This document shows positions 26,798-34,290 of a DNA stretch of 64,000 nt, piece after piece; positions within the stretch are counted from its first letter, which is position 1, and each line of letters begins with the position of its first letter. Below the pieces are notes generated by a model. It made no database searches. It had not been told where the DNA came from and worked only from the letters and a program-made list of their open reading frames with translations. The position numbers were made by a program, and so were the translations under genes. Source of the DNA: CAVVEC01 sp963770485. Its GTDB lineage: Bacteria; Acidobacteriota; Terriglobia; Terriglobales; Acidobacteriaceae. The stretch spans positions 186,001 through 250,000 of the forward strand of contig CAVYPX010000011.1 of assembly GCA_963770485.1 (NCBI GenBank), given 5' to 3'.

Positions 26798-27238
26798 GTG
26801 ACGCTGCGGAAGTATCTCGTGCTGGCCGGCGTATCGATCTTCGCAGTTACCGGTGATTCGCTGGTCTCGGCCGGCATGAAGCGGGTGGGCAATATTTCGC
26901 TACGGCATCTGCCCGACATCATTCTGGTCGTCTTCCGTCCTGAAGTCGCGCTGGGAATCCTGTTTCTTCTCGCCTTCTTTGCCTGCTACATGACGGCGCT
27001 TTCCTGGGCTGATCTCACCTACGTTCTTCCCGCTACGTCGGTCAGCTTCATTCTGCTCACCCTGGTCGCCAAGTTTGTTCTGCACGAGAACGTGAGCCTG
27101 ACCCGCTGGCTGGGAGTCTTGCTGATCTCAATCGGCGTAGGAGTTGTAACCCAGGGTCCGGAGCTGACGCACCGCCCGCGGCATGCGGAGTCGAGCGACA
27201 GGCTGGCCGCGCCGGTCGCCGCGAGGATGGACCCATGA
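26798..27238 (+). CDS. Small EamA/SMR-type transporter subunit, first of a pair
   Basis: 146 residues from GTG 26798, 11 bases after hpnJ. Four hydrophobic segments (LVLAGVSIFAVTGDSLVSAGMK; ILFLLAFFACYMTALSW; LTYVLPATSVSFILLTLVAK; WLGVLLISIGVGVVTQG) match the four-helix units of the drug/metabolite transporter superfamily, such as EmrE or the ArnE/ArnF flippase. The motif ALSWADLTYVLPATS corresponds to the usual '.....LPL..A.P....' helix. A soluble tail of about 25 residues is unusual. The next gene encodes a similar unit, so the two probably form a heterodimer. The location after hpnJ suggests a hopanoid or sugar-lipid cargo. Confidence 0.75.
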   Translation: MTLRKYLVLAGVSIFAVTGDSLVSAGMKRVGNISLRHLPDIILVVFRPEVALGILFLLAFFACYMTALSWADLTYVLPATSVSFILLTLVAKFVLHENVSLTRWLGVLLISIGVGVVTQGPELTHRPRHAESSDRLAAPVAARMDP

Positions 27239-27615
27239 AGCAGCTTTACGCCTGGGGCGCGGTCGCAACCATCGTAACGGCTTCCACCGCCGGCGATGTG
27301 CTGCTCTCCCGCGCCATGAAGCAGGTGGGAGACGTTGGCGAGCTTCGCCGCCGGCTGGGCCTGCCGACGGTGCTGGGACGCGTCCTGCGGAACCCGTGCT
27401 TCTTGCTCGGAGTCACGGCGATGGCGGCTGCGTTTTATGCCATGCTGTTCGGACTTTCCTGGGCCGATGTGAGCCTCGTCATACCAGCCTCGACTTCGCT
27501 GACCTTCGTGACCAACGCCATGGCGGCGAGAATATTTCTGCATGAGCATGTGGATCATCGTCGATGGATGGCAGCATTGGCGGTCGCGGGGGGAGTGATC
27601 TTGCTGGCGGTGTGA
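27235..27615 (+). CDS. Small EamA/SMR-type transporter subunit, second of a pair
   Basis: 126 residues, four predicted membrane helices. It overlaps the first subunit by four bases (ATGA), so translation is coupled. TASTAGDVLLSRAMKQVGDVG and LSWADVSLVIPASTSLTFVTNAMAARIFLHEHV parallel TGDSLVSAGMKRVGNIS and LSWADLTYVLPATS in its partner, so the two are paralogues, as in ArnE/ArnF. In that system the pair flips an amino-sugar lipid across the inner membrane. A similar flippase for a modified hopanoid or its sugar donor lipid is plausible, not shown. Confidence 0.75.
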   Translation: MKQLYAWGAVATIVTASTAGDVLLSRAMKQVGDVGELRRRLGLPTVLGRVLRNPCFLLGVTAMAAAFYAMLFGLSWADVSLVIPASTSLTFVTNAMAARIFLHEHVDHRRWMAALAVAGGVILLAV

Positions 27616-27827
27616 CCAAGGTGATTTAGCGTCAAATTTCCACCTTGGCGGGTGGCACTTCCTTATCGTGTTGGGTGCGGAGGTCGGGCAGTTTAGCCTC
27701 CTGGAATTACTACGGAGTTATTACGGTAAGACCTCGATAGACCCTAGTGTGAGCCTAGAACGGGATGATAGTATAGTTAAAGATTAGACACCCTTCCCCG
27801 CATCCGCGGCAGTCACATACGGGTCAG

Positions 27828-27856
27828 TTGACACTAAAATGAAAGACTAGTACGCT
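27828..27856 (+). promoter_or_regulatory. Promoter of the three-gene unknown island
   Basis: TTGACA (27828-27833), 17 bases, TACGCT (27851-27856), 21 bases before the ATG at 27878. The -10 is weak but follows the TAnnYT pattern of other promoters in the window. Confidence 0.4.
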
Positions 27857-27877
27857 GCCTCAGTTTTCGGAATAGCG

Positions 27878-28252
27878 ATGGTGACGCCAAGTCCGCTCGC
27901 GATAGTGTTGACTGTTACGATAGGGATTCCGTTTCTCGTGCTGGTCACCGACTATGTTTTCAGGGTCGAAAGCGGCGTGACTGAGTTGATGAAAACCTCC
28001 GGCCCGGATTTGTGTTTGTTGGGGCTAGGCTCTGTCGGATCAGTTTTCATCGACCCGAAGGTCGCTTCATCGTTCTTTCTCCCTCCCCAAGTGGCAGGCA
28101 CCGTGGTGGTCGTGATAATTTTCCTGCTCCGAGGGGTATGTTTTAGGCTTCAGAGGAGAGCCACTACCTTTGCGGCCTTTGTGACGATGGTACTGGGAAT
28201 AGCATCTATGACCATCATTGGCAGTATCATTGTTTATGGGTACACGGTTTAG
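27878..28252 (+). CDS. Hypothetical small membrane protein
   Basis: 124 residues. Three hydrophobic segments are clear: residues 5-25 (PLAIVLTVTIGIPFLVLVTDY), about 67-85 (QVAGTVVVVIIFLLRGVC) and 97-121 (AAFVTMVLGIASMTIIGSIIVYG). A fourth weak one, rich in Gly, Leu and Ser, lies at 43-58. No family is recognised. It starts a three-gene plus-strand run (next gene three bases on) whose codon usage looks less GC-rich than that of surrounding genes, which suggests acquisition from elsewhere. Confidence 0.6.
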   Translation: MVTPSPLAIVLTVTIGIPFLVLVTDYVFRVESGVTELMKTSGPDLCLLGLGSVGSVFIDPKVASSFFLPPQVAGTVVVVIIFLLRGVCFRLQRRATTFAAFVTMVLGIASMTIIGSIIVYGYTV

Positions 28253-28255
28253 AAG

Positions 28256-28990
28256 ATGGGTCGATTAATTTTAGCGATTTTGGCGGGCACTGGGTCAGCA
28301 TTCGTGCTGGGTGTCGTGTATTGGGGGTTGCTCATTCTGCTTAAGCCTGCGCTCGACCGTTTGCGGTTAACGGTTCAGGGCGATGCCCCAGTGCATGAAG
28401 GCCATTTACTCGCGTCTCGACCCCACGGACCCCCAACGACAGTTTCGCCTGTAATCGAAGCCGATGGAGTGATCGCACGACCGGTCAATTACTTCGAGAC
28501 TAACGCCGTGTACAAGCTAGACCCGAACTACCAGCTCGATTTGAATTACAAGCTGGGGCCGGAATACAAGCTCGATGTGAATTGTGGGCTGGACCCATCC
28601 TACAAGCTTGACCTGATGCGCAATTACGTCCTGAATCCGACTACGCCGTTGAAGACAGGGCTCGTGCAGGAGTTGCGGATCGCAACGGTGTCGCTGCAGC
28701 AGCAATATTCTGCGGTAGTCTGCGGGAAACTGGGGCAGTCGTATGGAGATTTGGGACAGTTTATCTATGTGAACGCGGGTGTTACCTTGGCACCATCCGA
28801 GTTTCTGATTGACCCGGCAGAACGTCACCTGTTGCTTACGTTCTCCAAACAGAAAGCTGGGGGGTTTCAGGAGCCCGACGAGGCGCCAAAGGATCTAGCT
28901 GGCATTGCATTACAAGGAACCCCATCGCCAGAGTTCTATTTTGCAAGGGGGCGTAAGTCGGCATCGAGAGTACCTTCGTTAGCTTGTTGA
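28256..28990 (+). CDS. Membrane-anchored hypothetical protein with YKLDxN hexapeptide repeats
   Basis: 244 residues. One N-terminal membrane helix (residues 3-30). A linker is followed by six tandem six-residue units at residues 86-121: YKLDPN, YQLDLN, YKLGPE, YKLDVN, CGLDPS, YKLDLM. Six-residue periods with alternating hydrophobic positions could form a short beta-solenoid or a binding stalk. The C-terminal 120 residues (LVQELRIATVSLQQQYSAVVCGKLGQSYGDLGQFIYVNAG...) look folded but match nothing I know. It lies three bases after the small membrane protein gene and 16 bases before the next gene, so all three are likely one operon. The function is unknown. Confidence 0.62.
   Translation: MGRLILAILAGTGSAFVLGVVYWGLLILLKPALDRLRLTVQGDAPVHEGHLLASRPHGPPTTVSPVIEADGVIARPVNYFETNAVYKLDPNYQLDLNYKLGPEYKLDVNCGLDPSYKLDLMRNYVLNPTTPLKTGLVQELRIATVSLQQQYSAVVCGKLGQSYGDLGQFIYVNAGVTLAPSEFLIDPAERHLLLTFSKQKAGGFQEPDEAPKDLAGIALQGTPSPEFYFARGRKSASRVPSLAC
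28511..28618 (+). repeat. Six tandem 18-base units inside the coding sequence
   Basis: Each 18-base unit encodes a YKLDxN-type hexapeptide; codons vary between units (TAC AAG CTA/CTG/CTC/CTT GAC/GAT), so the peptide period is conserved more than the DNA, which points to selection on the protein. Confidence 0.75.
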
Positions 28991-29006
28991 GCGGCAAGGA
29001 CAAAAC

Positions 29007-29687
29007 GTGACTGCGCCAAAGTTAAATAAGACTACATTCCAAGATGACATTTCATTCCGTTTCGATTTGCTGAGCGGGGAACTGCTTGCGAGGGTCGTCC
29101 ATGAGCTTTCTAAGAACCGCAGGCTTCTGCCGAACGTAAGCAAGGACGAAGAGAGCAGAGCTTGGATCTGGCGCGGCCAGGGAACTGAGGACCGCCCATG
29201 GTACTGGGTGAAGGTGTTCGATTCAAGCATAGTGACCTTTTCTGGGTTTTTCACTGGCGCCTCCAATTGGTCTGAATTTCGGCGCAACGTTGCCAAGGTT
29301 CTGCTCGAAGCTCTATCGGGGGTTGAAGCGAATTTAGTTGCTAACCTGACATCGACGTACACGTGGCACTTTCCCGAGACCCAGATCGGAAAGCAGTTCC
29401 CAGCATTGATGGCGTTCTCTCACAATTTTCTTCCCGAGAATCTGAGCGCGATTGAGAGATTCAGTACACTCTTGTACGAGCCGGAAACGAAACTCCGCTG
29501 TTTGTTCGACGGAGGCCTAGACGCGGCTTCCGACGAATTTAAGTTCAGTCTGAGTATCCAGAACAACCGAATGGATAGGTCTGCCCTTGCCAATTTGTTG
29601 GACGATCACTTTGCTCAGACGGACTCCGTTTACGAACGCGCCAATTCTCTGCTCGAAACACTTTTCGCCGCCCGCGCTGAACGGTAG
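29007..29687 (+). CDS. Hypothetical soluble protein
   Basis: 226 residues from GTG 29007, with AAGGA seven bases upstream. No signal peptide or membrane helix. It contains short mixed alpha/beta stretches (DISFRFDLLSGELLARVVHELSKN; FDSSIVTFSGFFTGASNWSEFRRNVAKVLLEAL) and a C-terminal helical region (ALANLLDDHFAQTDSVYERANSLLETLF). The family is not recognised. It is the third gene of the island and ends 57 bases from the convergent hpnE stop. A short GGTGGG/CCCACC hairpin at 29703-29719 lies between them. Confidence 0.6.
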   Translation: MTAPKLNKTTFQDDISFRFDLLSGELLARVVHELSKNRRLLPNVSKDEESRAWIWRGQGTEDRPWYWVKVFDSSIVTFSGFFTGASNWSEFRRNVAKVLLEALSGVEANLVANLTSTYTWHFPETQIGKQFPALMAFSHNFLPENLSAIERFSTLLYEPETKLRCLFDGGLDAASDEFKFSLSIQNNRMDRSALANLLDDHFAQTDSVYERANSLLETLFAARAER

Positions 29688-29744
29688 TAGGTCGAACCGA
29701 AAGGTGGGCGGCCCCCACCCGCCCAACCACAACACGAAGATTCC

Positions 29745-31283
29745 TTACCGAAACAGCCGCATGAACCCGGCGGCGGGCAAATCAGGCGCGAGGAATGTCG
29801 CTTCCCGCAGACCCGCCGCGTGGGCTACTCGTTCGGCGGCCATGTAGCCGCTGCGGACGGCGCCTTCCATGGTGGCAGGCCATCCGGTCGCGGTCCAGTC
29901 TCCAGCCAGAAAAACTCGGGGCCATGCGATCTCGGACTTCGGGCGGTAAGCATCGATGCCGGGCCGCGGCGAATAAGTTGCGTTCACTTCCTTGATCACC
30001 GTTGACTTCAGCAGATTCGCATCCCGAGCCCCGGGAAAGAACTCGCGCAGTTGCTTTAAGGCTAATTCCGTGATCTCCGGCTTCGATTTTTCTACCAGAG
30101 TCTTCGAGGAGCTAACGACCAGTTCCACGTAGCTGCCGCTTGCCTCAGGGGCTAAAGCCCCGCCTCTATTGGCAGCCCCTGTGGCACGACTGAAGCCGTG
30201 CCCTTCCCTTTCTATGCTCCCTTCCCTTTCGGTATGGGCTTCCCTTTCGGCGAGCCCTTCCCTTTCTATCGCCTCTGGCCGGCGAGGCTCGGCCAGCAGC
30301 TTCGATTTATGAAACATCCATTGAATGGTTCGGTCGAGCAACACGGCATGGTCGAGGTCCGTGATCTGCCGGTCAAACCACAGGTGAATGCCGGTGATGG
30401 GTGAGGTCTCGAAGCGTGCCAGAGTTTGCCGTAACGACTCCGCGGCCGTGGTTCGGGGCAACATGCGGGACAAAACATCAAAGGGTACGGCCAACACCGC
30501 AAAATCGAAGCTCGATTCACCGCTCGCGACTAGCAGCTTCACACCGGATGGTTCGACACCAAAAGATTCCACGCCGCAACGCAACTGAACTTCTCCACCT
30601 CGCGCGCGAATGTAGTCTGCCGCCGTGCCGTACAACTCCGTCAAAGGGACGCTGGGCACGCCCATGCGGCCCGCCGTGGCCGACTTCAAGAACGACTCGC
30701 GCACGACTTGTGCAGCGCTAGGAACCGAGACTCGCTCGAGGTCCTCGTTCAAAGCGCTGACCAGAACCGTCTTCCAAAAGCGGTCGATGGCACGATCTGT
30801 CTGTCTGTGGCGGCGCAGCCAGGCCAAGAACGATTCCCCGTTGTCTCGCGGCACCGCGGGCGCAAGAGCAGCCATGGCGGCGGCAATGGCAATCTTGTCG
30901 CAAAAGTTCAGACATGCGGCACGCAGGAACGCCGGCGCAGTATGAAACGGCGCGGGCAATCCAGAAGGCGAAATCACAGAGGCGCGGCCACCGGGCTCAA
31001 GGAAGGTCAGCCGATCGTACCAGCGGATTTTCTCTTCTACTCCTAGACGCTTGTAAAACTGAATCAGATTCGTGCAGCAGCCAAGCAGCACATGCTGGCA
31101 GTTATCCACCACTTCGCCCGTGCCCGGATGCTGGTAAGAGGAAGCACGCCCGCCCAGGTAGGGCCGGCGCTCAAAGAGGGTTACCCGAAAACCTCTGCCG
31201 GCGAGGGCGCATCCAGCGGCCAGCCCGGCCAGCCCACCTCCGACGACAGCCACTGTGGGAGTTTGTGCGGGGCGCTCGTTCAT
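29745..31283 (-). CDS. hpnE: HpnE, FAD-dependent hydroxysqualene reductase
   Basis: 512 residues from ATG 31283. The N-terminal FAD motif is VAVVGGGLAGLAAG, followed by FERRPYLGGRASSY, and the C-terminal part ends in the family's VFLAGDWTATGWPATMEGAVRSG. HpnE reduces hydroxysqualene to squalene, the last step of the HpnCDE route. About 50 residues (roughly 330-380; nucleotides 30140-30290) are foreign to the family: repeated EREG units and a HGFSRATGAANRGGALAPEAS stretch inserted before SYVELVVSSS. The insert keeps the frame. The start overlaps the hpnD stop by one base. Last gene of the ten-gene operon. Confidence 0.88.
   Translation of the reverse strand: MNERPAQTPTVAVVGGGLAGLAAGCALAGRGFRVTLFERRPYLGGRASSYQHPGTGEVVDNCQHVLLGCCTNLIQFYKRLGVEEKIRWYDRLTFLEPGGRASVISPSGLPAPFHTAPAFLRAACLNFCDKIAIAAAMAALAPAVPRDNGESFLAWLRRHRQTDRAIDRFWKTVLVSALNEDLERVSVPSAAQVVRESFLKSATAGRMGVPSVPLTELYGTAADYIRARGGEVQLRCGVESFGVEPSGVKLLVASGESSFDFAVLAVPFDVLSRMLPRTTAAESLRQTLARFETSPITGIHLWFDRQITDLDHAVLLDRTIQWMFHKSKLLAEPRRPEAIEREGLAEREAHTEREGSIEREGHGFSRATGAANRGGALAPEASGSYVELVVSSSKTLVEKSKPEITELALKQLREFFPGARDANLLKSTVIKEVNATYSPRPGIDAYRPKSEIAWPRVFLAGDWTATGWPATMEGAVRSGYMAAERVAHAAGLREATFLAPDLPAAGFMRLFR
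30140..30290. repeat. Repeat element inserted in frame within hpnE
   Basis: About 150 bases. On the plus strand it begins CAGGGGCTAAAGCCCCGCC (itself a small hairpin), passes through a GACTGAAGCCGTGCC segment, then carries four copies of CTTCCCTTTC at intervals of 15-20 bases between 30200 and 30270. These resemble intergenic repeats of acidobacterial genomes more than coding sequence. The translated product is hydrophilic and repetitive. Confidence 0.75.
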
Positions 31284-32230
31284 CACAGGCGCTTCAGGAA
31301 GCCCTTAGCCAGAATGGTGAGCTTCTCTCGCACGGTGAGGCTGACTTTGCCGCTGAACACGTCGTATTCGCGCAACGCAATTTTCTCGAGCAAACGCCGA
31401 TAGATGGTCACCAGCACCCAAAGTGCGGGCTGACTGTCCTCGTTGACCAGGGGAATGAGTTCCTCACCAGCGCGATAATACTCGCGGGCCCGGTCAGCTT
31501 CCATCGCCAGCAGCGGGCGAACTCGCGCGGGATCGGAGCCGGAGAGCAAATCCGAGGGTAAGATTCCGAACTTGGCCACATCTTCTTCCGGCAGATAAAT
31601 CCGGCCCGCAGCAGCATCTTCCTTCACGTCGCGAATGATGTTGGTGAGCTGGAAAGCCAGGCCGCAGCGCTCGGCCAGCGCTTCCGCCGCGGGATCACGA
31701 TATCCGAATACACGAATACATACTAGACCCACAACCGATGCGACCCGGTAACAGTACACACGGAGCTGGTCAAAAGTCCGATAGTATACGGTCACGATGG
31801 GATGTGAGGATTCACACAAAAGCCGATCCTCGGCTTCTGCATCCACGTCCATCGCCGTGCCGTACGCCAGTTGATCGAGCAATTCGACGGGAATGTTGTA
31901 ACGGCGTTGCGCATCGGTTAAGGCCAGAAGCACGGGCTCGTCAGTAGGCCGTCCGGATTGTGCCTGGTGAAATGCGTCGAGCCAGGAGGCAAGTTTCTGC
32001 TGCCGCTCCAGCGCGGGTAAATTCTCGTCATCCGCAATGTCGTCGCAACGCCGCATAAACGCATACACCGCGCACAGGGCTTGGCGCTTGGGTTTTGGCA
32101 ATACCAGGAAAGCGTAGTAGAAATTCTTAGCCGCCCGGCGGGCAATGCCACGGCACACCGAGTAAGCCACCGCAAGCTGCGATTCGGTGGGCGCGAAGGG
32201 TGTGGGAGCCTGCTGCACGGCGGTACTCAT
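31283..32230 (-). CDS. hpnD: HpnD, presqualene diphosphate synthase
   Basis: 315 residues from ATG 32230, which overlaps the hpnC stop by four bases. Trans-isoprenyl diphosphate synthase fold with two aspartate-rich motifs: RRCDDIADDE near residue 60 and TNIIRDVKEDAAAGRIYLPEED near residue 175, binding the Mg2+ ions that hold farnesyl diphosphate. It condenses two farnesyl diphosphates to presqualene diphosphate in the HpnCDE pathway. HpnC lies next to it, so the pair splits the squalene synthase reaction between two proteins. An in-frame ATG at 32260 inside hpnC is a less likely start. Confidence 0.92.
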   Translation of the reverse strand: MSTAVQQAPTPFAPTESQLAVAYSVCRGIARRAAKNFYYAFLVLPKPKRQALCAVYAFMRRCDDIADDENLPALERQQKLASWLDAFHQAQSGRPTDEPVLLALTDAQRRYNIPVELLDQLAYGTAMDVDAEAEDRLLCESSHPIVTVYYRTFDQLRVYCYRVASVVGLVCIRVFGYRDPAAEALAERCGLAFQLTNIIRDVKEDAAAGRIYLPEEDVAKFGILPSDLLSGSDPARVRPLLAMEADRAREYYRAGEELIPLVNEDSQPALWVLVTIYRRLLEKIALREYDVFSGKVSLTVREKLTILAKGFLKRL

Positions 32231-33192
32231 ATCTTCTTTACCCACGGCAGCTTTCCCCAAGCCGCGCGCGCTACCAGCGCCAGTTTTCGGGAGTTGGAAA
32301 TCGCCGGGCGCCGTCCCAGCACGTTGTATCCCTGGGCCTCGATGGCGTTGAGAATCTCTTGCCCGCCACGGCTGAAGAGTTCAATGTCGATGGCTAACTC
32401 GCGATCCACCTTCCGCACCAGCGGCAGGCCCCGCTGGAACCAGTCGCGGGCGCGCTCCACTTCGAAGCGGATCATATCGCAGAAGGCAGATGTGTTTCGC
32501 TGCGACGCAATGTCGTCTTCACTGATTCCAAACCGGCGAAGATCTTCCAGTGGAAGATAGATTCGGCCTTTAGCATAGTCCACGCTTACGTCTTGCCAGA
32601 AGTTCGCCAGTTGTAGAGCGGTGCAAGTGAAATCAGATAGCGTCTGGCGCTCGGCATCGCGATAGCCACAAACATAGAGCACCAGACGGCCCACGGGATT
32701 GGCCGAGTAACGGCAATATCCAAGGAGGTCGTTGAACGTGGGATAGCGAGTGACCGTCTGATCCTGGCGAAACGCCGTCAACAGATCGGCAAAGGTTTGG
32801 CTGGGGATTTCAAACTTGCGTACGGTCTCCGTCAAGGCAACAAACACGGGATGCCGCGGATTCCCGGCATAGCAAGCATCGAGTTCAGCCGCCCATTGAT
32901 CGAGCAGCCGCAAAGATGCATCGGGATCGCCGACTTCGTCACCCAGGTCATCGGAAATGCGGCAATAGGCATAAACATTGAAGAAATGCTGACGCAGCCG
33001 CTTGGGCAGAAACCACGTGGCGACAGAAAAATTCTCGTAATGGCTGCGCGCCAGCCGGCGGCAGTATTCTTGCGCCTCTGCCAGCGTGGGCGCCCGCTCG
33101 GGCATGGCGTACTCTGGCGGAAGGTTGCCCCAACCCGGCAAGCCGGATGGACCAGATACACTCCGGGCCTCGTTGCTGGCAATGGATGACAT
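32227..33192 (-). CDS. hpnC: HpnC, hydroxysqualene synthase
   Basis: 321 residues from ATG 33192. It belongs to the same fold as HpnD, with first motif YCRISDDLGDEVGD and second ANFWQDVSVDYAKGRIYLPLED. The N-terminal YCRRLARSHYENFSVATWFLPKRLR is typical of HpnC. The enzyme converts presqualene diphosphate to hydroxysqualene, which HpnE then reduces. It follows the first zinc dehydrogenase gene by 47 bases and is coupled to hpnD by a four-base overlap. Confidence 0.91.
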   Translation of the reverse strand: MSSIASNEARSVSGPSGLPGWGNLPPEYAMPERAPTLAEAQEYCRRLARSHYENFSVATWFLPKRLRQHFFNVYAYCRISDDLGDEVGDPDASLRLLDQWAAELDACYAGNPRHPVFVALTETVRKFEIPSQTFADLLTAFRQDQTVTRYPTFNDLLGYCRYSANPVGRLVLYVCGYRDAERQTLSDFTCTALQLANFWQDVSVDYAKGRIYLPLEDLRRFGISEDDIASQRNTSAFCDMIRFEVERARDWFQRGLPLVRKVDRELAIDIELFSRGGQEILNAIEAQGYNVLGRRPAISNSRKLALVARAAWGKLPWVKKI

Positions 33193-33239
33193 AGTCAGTT
33201 GCGTCCCCCGGGGTTCAACCACGCCGATCTGAGCCCGCC

Positions 33240-34289
33240 CTAGTGCCCGGGAATGATGGCGGTTTTGATATCGCCGTTGCGGTTCAACATGTGGCGGAGA
33301 ACGTGCTGCAACCGCGAAAGCGGGGCCTCGCCGGTAATGTAATCGGTCGAACGAATTTTCTTCTCGGCAATCAGGGCAAATGCTTTGCGCACTGTTTCCG
33401 GCGTGTGATGGAAGGTGGCTTTGAGCGTGACTTCCGAATAATGCAGCCGGTTGGTGTCGAGTTGCACCTTGGTACCGCTGGCGCATCCGCCAAAGAAGTT
33501 GACGGTGCCTCCCTTGCGCACCATGTCAATTGCCCACTCCCAGGCTTCGGGACGGCCAACTGCCTCGATGACGACATCGCCGCCTCGTTTGTCCGGGGAA
33601 AGCATCCGCACTGACTCTACGGGATCCTTCACCTTGGTGATCTGCACCACCTCATGCGCGCCCATGTGTTTCGCGGCTGTGACTTGGGGATCGCGCTTCA
33701 CCACGGAAATGACATTGCAACCCACCGCCTTGGCCACTTGCACGAACATCAAGCCAATCGGGCCGCCACCGATAACGATCACGGTGTCGCCGAGTCCAAC
33801 GCCGGTTTCGTGCAGCCCGCGGAGCACGCAAGCCAGCGGCTCGACCATGGCCGCTTCCTCGTAGCTCACGTCGGGGGGAACTGCCAGCATGTTGGTTTCA
33901 ACGATCCGCCGCGGAATCCGGATATATTCCGCGTACGCACCGTTATTGAACAGCAGATCTTCGCAAAGATTCTCCTGGTGCCGGGAGCAATAAAAACACA
34001 TCTGGCACGGCGCTGAGTTCAACGCGACGACACGCATTCCTCGCTTGAAACCGCGGACGCCCGGGCCGACTTCCTCGATCACGCCCGCCAGTTCGTGGCC
34101 GAACAAGGCTGGAGGAACAATCATGCGAGCGTGATAGCCGCGCTGGTACACCTTCAGGTCCGTGCCGCAGGTCAGAGCGACCTGCACCTTGACCAGCACT
34201 TCGCCATCGTTTACGCGCGGAATGGGAACCCGCTCAATCTTCACGTCCTCTTTGCCGTAGAGGACTGCCGCTGTCATCTTTCCATTCAC
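33240..34289 (-). CDS. Zinc-dependent alcohol dehydrogenase, hopanoid operon member (first of two)
   Basis: 349 residues from GTG 34289, preceded by GGGAGGAAG. Medium-chain dehydrogenase with catalytic zinc ligands in TCGTDLKVYQ and GHELAG, structural zinc cysteines C-x2-C-x2-C-x7-C (CQMCFYCSRHQENLC), and NAD(P)-binding loop VIVIGGGPIGLM. Most similar in style to sorbitol/threonine-dehydrogenase-like enzymes. It starts one base after the stop of a second, related dehydrogenase gene, and both lie between hpnG and hpnC on the same strand. Neither is a standard hopanoid gene. A role in reducing the aldehyde form of the ribosyl side chain is a reasonable proposal. Confidence 0.85.
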   Translation of the reverse strand: MNGKMTAAVLYGKEDVKIERVPIPRVNDGEVLVKVQVALTCGTDLKVYQRGYHARMIVPPALFGHELAGVIEEVGPGVRGFKRGMRVVALNSAPCQMCFYCSRHQENLCEDLLFNNGAYAEYIRIPRRIVETNMLAVPPDVSYEEAAMVEPLACVLRGLHETGVGLGDTVIVIGGGPIGLMFVQVAKAVGCNVISVVKRDPQVTAAKHMGAHEVVQITKVKDPVESVRMLSPDKRGGDVVIEAVGRPEAWEWAIDMVRKGGTVNFFGGCASGTKVQLDTNRLHYSEVTLKATFHHTPETVRKAFALIAEKKIRSTDYITGEAPLSRLQHVLRHMLNRNGDIKTAIIPGH

Positions 34290-34290
34290 T

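Noticed and set aside
27616..27877. Possible tRNA gene in the gap before the island
   Set aside because: No cloverleaf with TTCGA-type T-loop and matching acceptor stem could be drawn.
28511..28618. Possible CRISPR-like array
   Set aside because: Units are 18 bases with no spacers and follow the reading frame, encoding a YKLDxN peptide repeat.
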